Shown here in pieces: positions 1 to 8,913 of a stretch of DNA of 64,000 bases. This DNA is from Verrucomicrobiota bacterium (GTDB taxonomy: Bacteria; Verrucomicrobiota; Verrucomicrobiia; Verrucomicrobiales; Verrucomicrobiaceae): assembly GCA_017301975.1 (NCBI GenBank), contig JAFLEI010000006.1, positions 124,001 to 188,000 of the forward strand, in the 5' to 3' direction. The notes beneath the pieces are model-generated. The model saw only the letters and a program-made list of their open reading frames with translations, did not search any database and was not told the DNA's origin. Position 1 is the stretch's first letter. Each line of letters begins with the position of its first letter. A program made the position numbers and the translations under genes.

Positions 1-124
1 CTGGCAAAACCCAACTGAACCGCTTCTTCACCCCGAAATGAAACACGCCACGAAAGTGAAGGAACTCAGATTGCAGTTAGACACCCGGATTTTTCCGCTC
101 AATATCCTTGCCGTTTCATCGGGG

Positions 125-136
125 TTTGTTAACAAA
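125..136. promoter_or_regulatory. 12-bp perfect palindrome upstream of dnaN
   Basis: The sequence TTTGTTAACAAA is a perfect palindrome 24 bp before the dnaN start codon. Its position would suit an operator or a promoter-proximal site. No DnaA box (TTATCCACA-like) was found in the 159 bp upstream of dnaN. A regulatory role is inference from position and symmetry only. Confidence 0.2.
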
Positions 137-159
137 TCGACCCACAGCAGGCATTTTAT

Positions 160-1257
160 ATGAAGTTTACCATCAGCAAAGAATCCTTCCTGGACGCCAT
201 CAACCAGGTTCAGCATGTGGTCAGTTCGCGTACCACACTCGCCATTCTCTCCAATGTGCTGCTCAAGGCGAAGGATGGAAGGCTTGAACTTACCACCACC
301 GACCTGGATGTCGGCGTGACTTGTTCTGTTCCAGCCGAGGTCGATGAGCCCGGTGCCACGACGCTCCCTGCGCGTCGTCTGGCGACCATTGTGCGAGAGC
401 TCCCGTCCGAGGAGATCGAAGTGAAGGTGGACGAGAAAAACGTGGCCTCCATTCGCAGCGGTCCCAGCTATTTCAAAGTGCTGGGCCTGACGAGCGAGGA
501 ATTTCCCGCGCTGCCGCGATTCGATGATGCGCGTGAATTCCGGATCGAGCAGCAGGTGCTGCGTGACTGCCTGCGCAAGACCAGCTACGCGATTTCGACG
601 GACGAGACGCGGTATGTGCTCAATGGCATTCTCTTTGCCTTCAAGGACAACGCGCTGACGATGGTGGCCACGGACGGCCGGCGTCTGGCGATGGTGGAGC
701 AGGAACTGGAGTTTCCGCAAAGCCAGGAGATCGACATCATTGTGCCGACCAAGGCTGTGAACGAGCTTTCCCGTTTGCTGGGAGATTCCGGCGAGGTGGC
801 GATCCGTGTGACGGGTTCCCAAGTTGGTTTTGATCTGGGCGAGAGCCTGCTGGTGAGCAAACTGATCGACGGGAACTACCCGAACTACCGACAGGTGATT
901 CCTGGTGAGTCGAAGGAGCGCATTCCGCTGGAGCGGGAGGCGTTTCTGCGGGCGATCTCGCGTGTGTCCCTGCTGGTCACGGAGAAATCGAACTCGATCA
1001 AATTCATCTTCACGCCAGGGAGCGTGGAAATCGTCGCCACGTCTCCGGATGTGGGGGAAGCGCGTGAAACGGTGGCGATCAACTACAAGGGGGCCTCGAT
1101 CACGATCGCGTTCAATCCTGAGTTTGCGATGGCGCCGCTGCGCAACCTGAGCGCCGATGAAGTGCATCTGCATCTCATTGATGAAATCAGCCCGGGGGTG
1201 CTGCGGAGCGGCACGAATTTCCTGTATGTGCTGATGCCTATGCGAGTGAACGCCTGA
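160..1257 (+). CDS. dnaN: DNA polymerase III beta subunit (sliding clamp)
   Basis: This is the ring-shaped processivity factor of the replicative DNA polymerase. It dimerises around DNA and tethers Pol III and other clamp-binding proteins. The 365-residue length is normal for the family. The N-terminus opens with the typical MKFTISKESF start, and three consecutive clamp domains of about 120 residues can be followed. The C-terminus LYVLMPMRVNA is a classic DnaN ending (L-P-M-R). The start is an ATG at the expected distance from the first beta strand. No dnaA is visible in the short upstream piece. A small lipoprotein gene follows 23 bp downstream on the same strand. Identification is firm. Confidence 0.97.
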   Translation: MKFTISKESFLDAINQVQHVVSSRTTLAILSNVLLKAKDGRLELTTTDLDVGVTCSVPAEVDEPGATTLPARRLATIVRELPSEEIEVKVDEKNVASIRSGPSYFKVLGLTSEEFPALPRFDDAREFRIEQQVLRDCLRKTSYAISTDETRYVLNGILFAFKDNALTMVATDGRRLAMVEQELEFPQSQEIDIIVPTKAVNELSRLLGDSGEVAIRVTGSQVGFDLGESLLVSKLIDGNYPNYRQVIPGESKERIPLEREAFLRAISRVSLLVTEKSNSIKFIFTPGSVEIVATSPDVGEARETVAINYKGASITIAFNPEFAMAPLRNLSADEVHLHLIDEISPGVLRSGTNFLYVLMPMRVNA

Positions 1258-1280
1258 TCCTGTTTTTCCAACCCCACGCC

Positions 1281-1784
1281 ATGAAACGTCTTCTGCAAGC
1301 CTTTCTGCTGATCGCGACAGCCGCCAGCTTCACCGCATGCTATGGCCCTTATGGCCCGAATCCGCCGCCGCCCCGTGGTGGGCGCGGAGGGCGTGGGCGC
1401 TCCTTGGATGTGCCGCCGCGTTATGGAGTGCCGCAGGAGCAGACGCAGTATTTTGACGGAGTGGATCTGGGGAATTCCAATGCAGCGGCGGTTCAGACCC
1501 CTGATCCCAACGCGCCTGTGACGGGAGACAATGTCACCCCGCCACCGACGACAGACAACGGCACGGCTCCGCCGCCTGTGTCAGTGACCCCTCCTGGGAG
1601 CGCACAGCCACCTGCCGCCCCGCCTGCACCTGTCGAGATCCCCTACGCCACCCGCATCACCGGCAAGCCGGGCTTTGTGAAAAGCCCCTTTGATCCGAAT
1701 GGGCAGGCCATTGATGTGCGTGACTTCCAGTCCGGCCAGAAGGCGCGCTGCCCGTATACGGGCAAGATCTTCCGTGTGCCCTGA
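1281..1784 (+). CDS. Small proline-rich lipoprotein
   Basis: The 167-residue product begins with a lipoprotein signal peptide: MKRLL, a hydrophobic core, then a lipobox ending FTAC with Cys20. It is therefore expected to be lipid-anchored in the cell envelope. The mature part is rich in Gly, Arg and Pro up to about residue 115 and looks unstructured. A compact C-terminal segment from about residue 120 to 167 (PYATRITGKPGF to the end) contains one Cys (KARCPYTGK). I do not recognise the family. It lies 23 bp after dnaN and may be co-transcribed with it. The tail motif resembles short C-terminal modules of other small verrucomicrobial lipoproteins, but that is an impression only. Confidence 0.8.
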   Translation: MKRLLQAFLLIATAASFTACYGPYGPNPPPPRGGRGGRGRSLDVPPRYGVPQEQTQYFDGVDLGNSNAAAVQTPDPNAPVTGDNVTPPPTTDNGTAPPPVSVTPPGSAQPPAAPPAPVEIPYATRITGKPGFVKSPFDPNGQAIDVRDFQSGQKARCPYTGKIFRVP

Positions 1785-1916
1785 TCTGCCGGGCTGGCTG
1801 CTTCCCGATCCTGATGCAGGATCGGGTGCAGTTTCGGTTTGTCAGGTGTTTCTGAACCGTCTCTGGATGCCGGAATCACGGCATTTTCGGAATTTGTACC
1901 GTTTTCCAACCCTTTC

Positions 1917-2780
1917 GTGTCCGTCGAACGTTCCATTGCCATCTTCAGTCCCGGTCTGTTAGGCGGATCGCTGGCCAAAACGATCCAGCAGCGCATGCCT
2001 GGCCTGGAAGTGCGTGTCTGGGCCAGACGAGACGAGGCCGTGGAGGAGGTGAGGCAGGTGCTTCCCGGGGTGATCGCGAGCAATGACATCCAGGAGGTCA
2101 TCCAAGGAGTTTCTCTGGCCGTGCTGTGCATGCCGATCCAGTACATGCCGGGCATTGCGCAGCAAATCGCGGCGTGTGAACTGGCGGAAGACTTGATCGT
2201 CACGGATGTGGGCAGTGTGAAGGGTGGAGTGGTGGGCGAACTGGAGGGTGTGTTTATGGGGACCAAGGCGGCTTTTCTTGGGAGCCATCCGATGGCGGGG
2301 TCCCAGCGGACCGGGCTGGCGAACGCTCGGGGGGATCTTTTTCACCAGGCGGCCTGCATTTTGACGCCAACCGTGCACACGAAGCCGGAACATCTGGGCC
2401 GGTTGCGCACTTTTTGGGTGAAGCTGGGCTGCCGGATCCAAGAAATGACGCCGCAGCAGCATGACCACTGTGTGGCGCGGGTGTCGCACCTGCCGCACTC
2501 GATGGCGGTGCTGACGACTTTGGCGGCTCTGAGACAGGACACGCGGGTGCTGGACAGCTCCGCCGGCGGATTTCGTGACACCACGCGTGTGGCCGGAGGT
2601 GACCCTGACATGTGGGCGGGCATTCTGATGCAAAACCGCACGGAGGTGATGGCCGCCCTGCAAGATGCTTCTTCTGTGATGCGAGAGCTTCTTGAAATGC
2701 TGCAGAGCATGGACGAAGAAGCCCTCCGCCGTTTTCTCGCGCAGGCCAAAGCCCTGCGCGACCTCCTTCCGGCGGTCTGA
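1917..2780 (+). CDS. tyrA: Prephenate dehydrogenase
   Basis: Oxidative decarboxylation of prephenate to 4-hydroxyphenylpyruvate with NAD(P)+ in tyrosine synthesis. A nucleotide-binding glycine motif (SPGLLGGSLA) sits at the very N-terminus. The motif GSHPMAGS, characteristic of TyrA, lies near residue 120. No chorismate mutase or ACT domain is attached, so this is the simple form of about 287 residues. I chose the GTG at 1917 because the Rossmann fold begins immediately after it. An in-frame ATG at 1839 would add 26 residues with no family counterpart. The gene is followed 5 bp later by aroA, so two aromatic amino acid genes form a unit. Confidence 0.92.
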   Translation: MSVERSIAIFSPGLLGGSLAKTIQQRMPGLEVRVWARRDEAVEEVRQVLPGVIASNDIQEVIQGVSLAVLCMPIQYMPGIAQQIAACELAEDLIVTDVGSVKGGVVGELEGVFMGTKAAFLGSHPMAGSQRTGLANARGDLFHQAACILTPTVHTKPEHLGRLRTFWVKLGCRIQEMTPQQHDHCVARVSHLPHSMAVLTTLAALRQDTRVLDSSAGGFRDTTRVAGGDPDMWAGILMQNRTEVMAALQDASSVMRELLEMLQSMDEEALRRFLAQAKALRDLLPAV

Positions 2781-2785
2781 AGATC

Positions 2786-4168
2786 ATGGCCAGCCTCAAG
2801 TCGAAGAAACTCAAAAGCATTCCTGCCGAAATCACCGTCCCCGGTGACAAAAGCATTTCCCACCGTTCCGCAATGTTCGCCGGACTCGCGAAGGGCACGA
2901 CCATCATTGATGGCTTCCTGCCAAGCGAGGACTGCCTGTGCACCGTGCATGCCATGCAGGCGCTGGGTGCCACGATGGAGCCGCTGGAGGTGGTGGATGG
3001 CGTGGGTCTCGTCAAGCTGGCGATCACTGGCAACGGCATGAAATTGAAGGCCCCTGAGAAGCCCGTGGACTGTGGCAACTCAGGGACCACGATTCGCCTG
3101 CTGTCCGGGATTCTTGCCGGGCAGGACTTCAAGACCGAGCTGTTTGGCGATGCATCGCTTTCGAAGCGCCCGATGAAGCGGGTCGCGGATCCGCTGGGCC
3201 AGATGGGGGCGATGATCACTGGTCAGGGCGAAAAAATCTGCGCTCCGCTGACGATTCAAGGCGCGCCCTTGAAATCGATTTACTACAAGCTGCCGGTGGC
3301 GAGCGCCCAGGTGAAAAGCGCCATCCTGCTGGCCGGCCTTTTTGCCGCAGGCAAGACGACGGTGGTGGAGCCGGTGGCCACACGAAACCACACCGAGCGG
3401 CTCTTTACGCACTTTGGCATCAAGTGGCTGAGGGAAGACGACTGCGTCAGCGTCTATGGCGGGCAGGAGCCGCAGGCGAATGACATCGTGGTGCCTGGAG
3501 ATATTTCCAGTGCCGCGTTTTGGATGGTCGCCGCTGCGGCCACGCCGGGGGCTCAGATCACGCTTAACAATGTGGGGCTCAACCCCACGCGCACTGGCGT
3601 GATCAATGTTCTTCTGCGCATGGGTGCTCTGGTCACCAGCTCAGAAACGCATTCCGATGGTGAGCCGCGTGGCAACATCACGGTACGCGGCGGGGATTTG
3701 AACGCCACGGTGATCGGAGGGGCCGAAATCCCCAATGTCATCGATGAGCTGCCGATCCTGGCGGTTGCGGCGGCGCTGGCCCGTGGCAAGACGCTGATCC
3801 GGGATGCCTCCGAGCTGCGAGTGAAAGAAACGGACCGCATTGCCGCTGTGGCTTCGAATTTGCGCCTGATGGGTGTTACTGTCACCGAGCATCCAGATGG
3901 CATGGAGATCGAAGGCGGAGCGAAGCTGCAGGGGGCCACGCTGCCTTGTTATGGTGATCATCGCATCGCCATGGCGTTTCTGGTTGCGGGCATGTTTGCC
4001 GAGGGCGTCACCACACTGGAAGGCGCGGAATGCATCTCGACCTCCTATCCGGGCTTTGAGAGGCATCTCGACCTGTTCCTGAACGGGGATGATGGCGCAC
4101 GTCCGATTCCGGTCATGTCCGCCGTCCCGCAGCCGCTTGTGGATAAAATGAACCGTGCCAAATCATGA
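2786..4168 (+). CDS. aroA: 3-phosphoshikimate 1-carboxyvinyltransferase (EPSP synthase)
   Basis: Transfers enolpyruvyl from PEP to shikimate-3-phosphate, the sixth step of the shikimate pathway. The substrate-binding motif GDKSISHR is at residues 20-27. Further signatures are CGNSGTTIRLLSG near residue 92, RVKETDRI around residue 350 and GDHRIAM near residue 392. The length of 460 residues is slightly above the usual 430-450, with extra residues at the C-terminus. It sits 5 bp after tyrA and its TGA stop overlaps the ATG of cmk by 4 bp, so the three genes are probably translationally coupled. Identification is firm. Confidence 0.97.
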   Translation: MASLKSKKLKSIPAEITVPGDKSISHRSAMFAGLAKGTTIIDGFLPSEDCLCTVHAMQALGATMEPLEVVDGVGLVKLAITGNGMKLKAPEKPVDCGNSGTTIRLLSGILAGQDFKTELFGDASLSKRPMKRVADPLGQMGAMITGQGEKICAPLTIQGAPLKSIYYKLPVASAQVKSAILLAGLFAAGKTTVVEPVATRNHTERLFTHFGIKWLREDDCVSVYGGQEPQANDIVVPGDISSAAFWMVAAAATPGAQITLNNVGLNPTRTGVINVLLRMGALVTSSETHSDGEPRGNITVRGGDLNATVIGGAEIPNVIDELPILAVAAALARGKTLIRDASELRVKETDRIAAVASNLRLMGVTVTEHPDGMEIEGGAKLQGATLPCYGDHRIAMAFLVAGMFAEGVTTLEGAECISTSYPGFERHLDLFLNGDDGARPIPVMSAVPQPLVDKMNRAKS

Positions 4169-4806
4169 GTGCGGAGCCTTCCGTGATTACGATCGATGGT
4201 CCTGCGGCCTCCGGGAAGAGCAGCATCGCACGCCTTGTCGCCGAGCGACTGGGGCGGATTTACGTCAACACTGGCAACATGTACCGGGCGATGACCTGGG
4301 CGGTGCTGGAGGCTGGGGTGGACCCCAAGGACACCGACGCGGTGCGTGCGGCTGCTGCCGGCATTGTGATTGAGTCGTCGGTCGTTGATGGGAAAACCAA
4401 GGTCGCGATTTCGGGGAGGACGCCCACGGATGCCGAACTCAACAGTGATCCTGTCAACCGAGCGGTCTCATTGATCGCCAGAGTGGATGAAGTTCGTGAC
4501 CGCCTTGTTGCTGATCAACGCGCGCTCGCATCCATCGGCCCGCTGGTCATGGAAGGGCGTGACATTGGCTCGGTGGTATTTCCTGACAGTCCGCACAAGA
4601 TCTATGTCGATGCGAGCGAGGAGGTCCGTGCCAGCCGCCGTGGCGCGCAGGGGCTGTCGGATCAAATTGCCGAGAGGGATCGCATTGACAAACAGCGCAA
4701 GAACAGCCCGCTTGTGATTCCGGCTGGCGCCATCGTCATTGATAACTCCCACATCACTCTCGACCAGGCCGTTGACCAAGTGATCGCGGGGCTTCAGCTG
4801 TCTTAA
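4165..4806 (+). CDS. cmk: Cytidylate kinase
   Basis: Phosphorylates CMP and dCMP using ATP. A P-loop GPAASGKSS lies at residues 12-20. It is followed by NTGNMYRAM, the counterpart of the DTGAMYRA motif of the family, and by GRDIGSVVFPDSPHKIYVDA. The product is 213 residues, a little shorter than the E. coli enzyme. The order aroA-cmk-plsC matches the aroA-cmk clustering common in bacteria. The ATG overlaps the aroA stop (ATGA), and plsC begins 12 bp after the stop. Confidence 0.96.
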   Translation: MSAEPSVITIDGPAASGKSSIARLVAERLGRIYVNTGNMYRAMTWAVLEAGVDPKDTDAVRAAAAGIVIESSVVDGKTKVAISGRTPTDAELNSDPVNRAVSLIARVDEVRDRLVADQRALASIGPLVMEGRDIGSVVFPDSPHKIYVDASEEVRASRRGAQGLSDQIAERDRIDKQRKNSPLVIPAGAIVIDNSHITLDQAVDQVIAGLQLS

Positions 4807-4818
4807 CTGCGAACTGAA

Positions 4819-5430
4819 ATGAACCTCTCCTACTGGCTCGGGCATCGCATCTTTCGCGAACTCGCCCTTGGATTGTTTGACTACCGGGTGGTGGGTGCGG
4901 AAAAACTTCAGTTTTCGGGACCCGCCATCATCGCGTGCAACCATGTGAGTTTCCTTGACCCGCCTTTGGTGGGAATTGCGTTTGATGAGATGGTGTATTC
5001 GTTTGCGCGGAAGACGCTGTTTGATCATCCGCTTGCGGCGATGATTTTGCGGAGCTGGCAGGTGCTGGCGGTTGATCGTGACAAACCAGATGCTGCGTCG
5101 CTCAAGGCGACGATTCGTCTGCTGCTTGATGGCAACAAAGTGATCATGTTTCCTGAAGGCACTCGCAGCTATGACGGGGTGCCCCAGGCGGCCGAGGCAG
5201 GTGTGGGGCTCTTCATTGCCAAGGGGAAGGCACCGGTGCTGCCGGTCCGTCTTTTCGGGACGCATGAAGCCTATCCGCGCGGAGCGAAGAGTCTGCGCCC
5301 TGCGAAGATCACCCTCGTTGTGGGAGATCTGTGGCAGCCGGACTTAAAAAGCTATGCTGAATCTGGCAAGGAGCTTTATCAGGCGCTGGCGGATGAAGTC
5401 ATGCACCGGATCTCGGAGCTGAGAGTGTGA
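4819..5430 (+). CDS. plsC: 1-acyl-sn-glycerol-3-phosphate acyltransferase
   Basis: Acylates lysophosphatidic acid to phosphatidic acid at the inner membrane. The acyltransferase catalytic motif HX4D is present as NHVSFLDPP (H42, D47). The phosphate-binding motif FPEGTRS is at residues 111-117. The length of 203 residues is typical of short PlsC proteins. It lies 12 bp after cmk in the same direction and closes the dnaN-to-plsC run of co-directional genes. The 216 bp after it are AT-rich and precede the next gene. Confidence 0.93.
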   Translation: MNLSYWLGHRIFRELALGLFDYRVVGAEKLQFSGPAIIACNHVSFLDPPLVGIAFDEMVYSFARKTLFDHPLAAMILRSWQVLAVDRDKPDAASLKATIRLLLDGNKVIMFPEGTRSYDGVPQAAEAGVGLFIAKGKAPVLPVRLFGTHEAYPRGAKSLRPAKITLVVGDLWQPDLKSYAESGKELYQALADEVMHRISELRV

Positions 5431-5646
5431 TCTGAACGACCTGCGGGTTGAATTGCCAGGTGTGTTTTGGAACGTCGGGATCGAATCTTTGCTTCAGAAG
5501 CCGTAAGTTTGAAAAACCGGGCAATGTCTGGGTTTTCAAGATTTTCCCGCAGAATTTGTTACAGAACTATCTTCTTCCGTTTAATAAAATTCGTGTAATG
5601 GAACAACGTCTGCTTTGCCTTTATAAATTCACTTCGCCATTCTGTA

Positions 5647-7806
5647 ATGTCTCAGCTCCGATCCTTGATCGTGAAAACTGCTCTTCCGATCAAATCGCAA
5701 ACTCCGTCATCTGCACATACGCATTCAGGGTATGAAGAATTCAGCCCGGCGGGTGGTCCATGGTTGGTGAGGCAGTCCTTCCAGCGTGCGGAGACGGTGT
5801 GGCTTTCAACCATGCTGGGTGCGTATTTTCCTTCGCTGCCGCGGGTGCTGGACATCTTGAACGAGGGAACGCAGACGAATGTGATGCTGGGGACTGCGCC
5901 GGGGGAAGTGGTGAGGCAGTATTGCAGCCGGGTGGGGCCGCTGCCGATCGGCATTGCGTGTGTTTTGGTGTGGCGGTTGGCGGTGGAACTGGAGGCTTTG
6001 GAGTCCTTTCTGCCGGAGGCTGTTTCTTTTGTGGATCCGCTGAACTGTCGGGTGGGTTTGTGGCAGCAGGATTTTTTGCAGTTGTTTGTGGACCGGTTTG
6101 AAACGAGGCCGCTGGGGCGTGCGGAGATCGCCTCCCGAGTGATGCAGGTGTGTGCCATGCTGATCAAGGGGCACCCGACCGAGCCCATCAGCGCGTCCGT
6201 TGCCGCGAAAGTGCCGTCTTCTTTGCTGACGCACCTGCGGGAATGGCAGGCTGCTGGGAGCACGCTGCTGACGCTGGGGCAGATCAAAGGCCTGATGCTG
6301 ATGGCGACTGCGGCGGTGACGCGCGGACTGCGAGGTTCCAACATGATGTCGCAGCTTTTTGCGAATGAGCGCTGGCATCCTTTGCTGCCATTTCAGCGGA
6401 CGACACCGCATGTTTATGGGCGCACTGAGGGATCGCGGATGCCGGTGATTTCTGTGCGTCTTTCGCGCCTGCTGGCGCATCGGCACAGGCTGACGGAGAT
6501 CGAAGTCTTGATGCTGCACAACCGTTTGCGGGAGCAGGCGGCGGCCGTGCCGGTGCTGGGGCTGGCGCTGGATCCTGAGCATATCCTGCTGCGACTTCCC
6601 GGGCTGCGGGAAAGTGCGAATGACTCGAAGATGCTGGACATCCGCCTCGACAGTCTGGCGGAGTTCACGGTGGCCCTGGAGTCTGCCTCTGAGTGCCTGT
6701 CCTTGGGACGCTCTCCGGTGGTCATCCGGGAAGCGGCGGAGCCAGGCAAACCCTTTTCGGATCTGCGTGGGGATGTTGATGAGCAGCTCAGCCGCCTTTG
6801 GCAGACTTTGCAGGATGGAACGTTCAGCCTGTCCGGCTACAATATGGAATCTATTGGGAACCGGGAACTGCCTGGACAATTCTTTTGTTATCTGGGCAAC
6901 TCGTTTCAACGTCCCAGCCGGGGAGGCAGTCCGCAAGCCACCGTCAAGGCTGAAGCTCCCCAAGGTTTACAGCGTGCGCCGGTATTTTCACCTGCGCCGA
7001 GGAAAGCGCAGTACTCCGTGGAGGAGGAAAGCGTGAAATCAGTTTCCCTTTTTCCTTTTAACCAATCTCCCGATAAGCTACCGCAACACCCTATGAAGAT
7101 GATTCTTATCACCGCTGGCAGCGGAGGCACCGGCAAGAGCACCATTGCCCGCCTTATTTATGAACTGGCCAACTTTGAAACGCGTGATGACGTGGCCATG
7201 TTCGACTGCGATGCTTTGGGGAACCGGGATTTTCAGAAAATTTCACCCAACAAGATCGAGTCCATGCCCATCGACAATGTGGACTCCATGCGACGCATCG
7301 TGGAAACGGCGATGGATGGGAAACTTGTTCTCGCGGATCTGCCGGCGAGCTGCCAGGACATCCTAGGCCGTGATCTGAATCCTGAAATCATCCAGAGCCT
7401 GCGTGAGGATGACGGTCTGCACTGGCTGCCGATTCATCCCGTCACTGCGAAGGCGGCCACCCTGCCAGCCATCAAGCAGTGGCGTGCTTCAATTTTTGGC
7501 GAAGCGCCCTCCATCGTGGTCGTTAGTTTGAAGGATGGTCCGGTTTCCTCGGATCTGCTGGATGAGATCATCCGACCGCAGGATCTGGTGCTGCGGATGC
7601 CGGTGCTGGATCAAAGTCTTGCTGCGGCGCTGGATGCTTCAAACGCGACGTGGCTGGACATCCTCGAAGGACGTGTGCAGGACAGCCATCGCATGTTTGG
7701 CAATCCGCTGGTGAAGCGTCAATTGCGCTTCAAGCGCAAGGAGTGCGAGGATGCGCTCTTCCCGCTGCTGCGCCGGATCATCAAGGATCCGATCTCTGCG
7801 AGCTAG
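5647..7806 (+). CDS. Large protein: kinase-like degenerate N-terminal region fused to ParA/TraL-type P-loop ATPase
   Basis: A 719-residue protein with two parts. The C-terminal part, from about residue 483, is a SIMIBI-class ATPase. It has a deviant Walker A SGGTGKST at about 491-498 and a switch-like segment MFDCDALGN, and its overall order resembles plasmid TraL/StbC and ParA/MinD proteins. The N-terminal 480 residues contain two stretches that resemble C-lobes of Ser/Thr kinases: one around residues 95-150 (GPLP followed by a long helix, then VDP where HRD would be) and one around 275-330. No catalytic HRD or DFG is visible, so I infer a pseudokinase-like region at best. A Pro/Arg-rich linker spans about 425-480. 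The gene has an AT-rich upstream region and stands alone. Confidence 0.7.
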   Translation: MSQLRSLIVKTALPIKSQTPSSAHTHSGYEEFSPAGGPWLVRQSFQRAETVWLSTMLGAYFPSLPRVLDILNEGTQTNVMLGTAPGEVVRQYCSRVGPLPIGIACVLVWRLAVELEALESFLPEAVSFVDPLNCRVGLWQQDFLQLFVDRFETRPLGRAEIASRVMQVCAMLIKGHPTEPISASVAAKVPSSLLTHLREWQAAGSTLLTLGQIKGLMLMATAAVTRGLRGSNMMSQLFANERWHPLLPFQRTTPHVYGRTEGSRMPVISVRLSRLLAHRHRLTEIEVLMLHNRLREQAAAVPVLGLALDPEHILLRLPGLRESANDSKMLDIRLDSLAEFTVALESASECLSLGRSPVVIREAAEPGKPFSDLRGDVDEQLSRLWQTLQDGTFSLSGYNMESIGNRELPGQFFCYLGNSFQRPSRGGSPQATVKAEAPQGLQRAPVFSPAPRKAQYSVEEESVKSVSLFPFNQSPDKLPQHPMKMILITAGSGGTGKSTIARLIYELANFETRDDVAMFDCDALGNRDFQKISPNKIESMPIDNVDSMRRIVETAMDGKLVLADLPASCQDILGRDLNPEIIQSLREDDGLHWLPIHPVTAKAATLPAIKQWRASIFGEAPSIVVVSLKDGPVSSDLLDEIIRPQDLVLRMPVLDQSLAAALDASNATWLDILEGRVQDSHRMFGNPLVKRQLRFKRKECEDALFPLLRRIIKDPISAS

Positions 7807-7820
7807 GGGCACGGGGGCGT

Positions 7821-8228
7821 TCATTGCTCCCGGCACTTCACATCCCGCAGTTGCAGGTCCAGCGCGGTGCCGGACATCTGGATTTCCACCAGTGAGAGGC
7901 TCAATGATGCCAGCATCAGGATCAGGCTCACACCGAAGGTGATCTGCCCTTCTGCCTGCTGTTTGAAGAACAACAGGGTGGTGCTGGCCACGCAAAACAT
8001 CAGGCTGAGCACGCCTGCGGTCTGCATGTGCTTGATGATCTGAATGCGTTTCCGCAGGCTCTGAATTTGGGCCAGCAGCATGGGTTCCTGCGTGGTCTGC
8101 CAGTTTGCATGGAGCCCGCGTACCACGGCGGCCAGTCCGAGGAAGCGGTTGGTGAAGGCCAGCATCAGCAGTGAGATGGCGGGGAAGAGGAGTGATGGGG
8201 TGGAGAGCGGGAGTTCTGGCAGAGGCAT
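7821..8228 (-). CDS. DUF2721 family small membrane protein
   Basis: The product of about 135 residues starts at MPLPELPLSTP. It has a hydrophobic N-terminal segment followed by FTNRFLGLAAVVR, a signature I associate with DUF2721 membrane proteins. Two further membrane segments follow: AGVLSLMFCVASTTLLFF and FGVSLILMLASLSLSLV. I chose the ATG at 8228 because family homology begins there. A longer in-frame reading to 8363 would run through an inverted repeat. It converges on the ATPase gene, with only 14 bp between the two stops. The biochemical function of this family is not known to me. Confidence 0.75.
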   Translation of the reverse strand: MPLPELPLSTPSLLFPAISLLMLAFTNRFLGLAAVVRGLHANWQTTQEPMLLAQIQSLRKRIQIIKHMQTAGVLSLMFCVASTTLLFFKQQAEGQITFGVSLILMLASLSLSLVEIQMSGTALDLQLRDVKCREQ

Positions 8229-8290
8229 GGAGATTGATCGTCGAAGGGCGGTGGCTCGGCAAGGCGGAGCACGTGTGTCGTCAATATCAA

Positions 8291-8380
8291 GGCGGCATGC
8301 CGGAGGTATGCGAGAGCCATGGGTGCTCATCGTCAACACCGGGCGTTTGAGGGTTTCTCGCATACCTCCGGCATGCCGCC
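8291..8380. repeat. Perfect 25-bp inverted repeat, REPIN-like (90 bp)
   Basis: The left arm 8291-8315 and the right arm 8356-8380 are exact reverse complements (GGCGGCATGCCGGAGGTATG plus 5 more bases). They enclose a 40-nt spacer. Two inverted palindromic units in about 90 bp is the architecture of a REPIN. A second, shorter pair, CCGGTGGT at 8409-8416 and ACCACCGG at 8447-8454, lies just downstream. A RAYT-type transposase gene is found 4 kb away. That the two are functionally linked is inference. Confidence 0.75.
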
Positions 8381-8495
8381 CTGAGCATGGTCATGGCGTT
8401 TGCGCGGTCCGGTGGTTCACGCTGCACCGCTTCGCGGTTTCGCTTCACCACCGGCTAATTTCTCTGCTCCCTCCGGGAGCCCGTTCCTCCCGGAG

Positions 8496-8768
8496 TCACC
8501 GTATAATGCGAGTCTCAGCTGTCGTCTTTCCGACAGAGGTCCGAGTCATTGCGATCAGCCGTTCGGGCAATGTTTTTTCTCCCAGCAAAATCAAACAAAA
8601 ACAGAGACTCAATATGGATGCCATTTCGCTCGGCTTGGGATCGAGGCAGCAGCAGAGAAACACAATACCTGCAGCAGTTGCGAGGCCGAGCTTGATCCAC
8701 TCACGTATGTTTTTGCATTTCGTTTTGTGGGCATGACGCATTGGCTTCTTTGAGTGCCGGGGTTCCAT
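8496..8768 (-). CDS. Possible small membrane protein, unknown
   Basis: A 90-residue reading frame with a basic, Cys-containing N-terminus followed by a hydrophobic stretch (WIKLGLATAAGIVFLCCCL) and a second one (MASILSLCFCLILLG). This gives a plausible two-helix membrane topology. I do not recognise a family. The start could also be the Met at residue 10 (8741). It sits in about 685 bp between the DUF2721 gene and the aldolase gene that is otherwise empty apart from the inverted repeats. It may be spurious. Confidence 0.3.
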   Translation of the reverse strand: MEPRHSKKPMRHAHKTKCKNIREWIKLGLATAAGIVFLCCCLDPKPSEMASILSLCFCLILLGEKTLPERLIAMTRTSVGKTTAETRIIR

Positions 8769-8913
8769 GCGTGCTTACCATATGCACAAAAATTGAATGG
8801 CAACGAGACTCTGTAACCAGCTCTTCAAACAAAGGACTGAGAATCCCTTGTGCCTCTACGTAAAGTGACTCCTGTGTCTCTTTTTTGATGGTAAATTTTC
8901 TTTCGCTTGTTCC

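Noticed and set aside
28-1173. Long minus-strand open frame opposite dnaN
   Set aside because: Arg/His-rich antisense shadow of a firmly identified gene.
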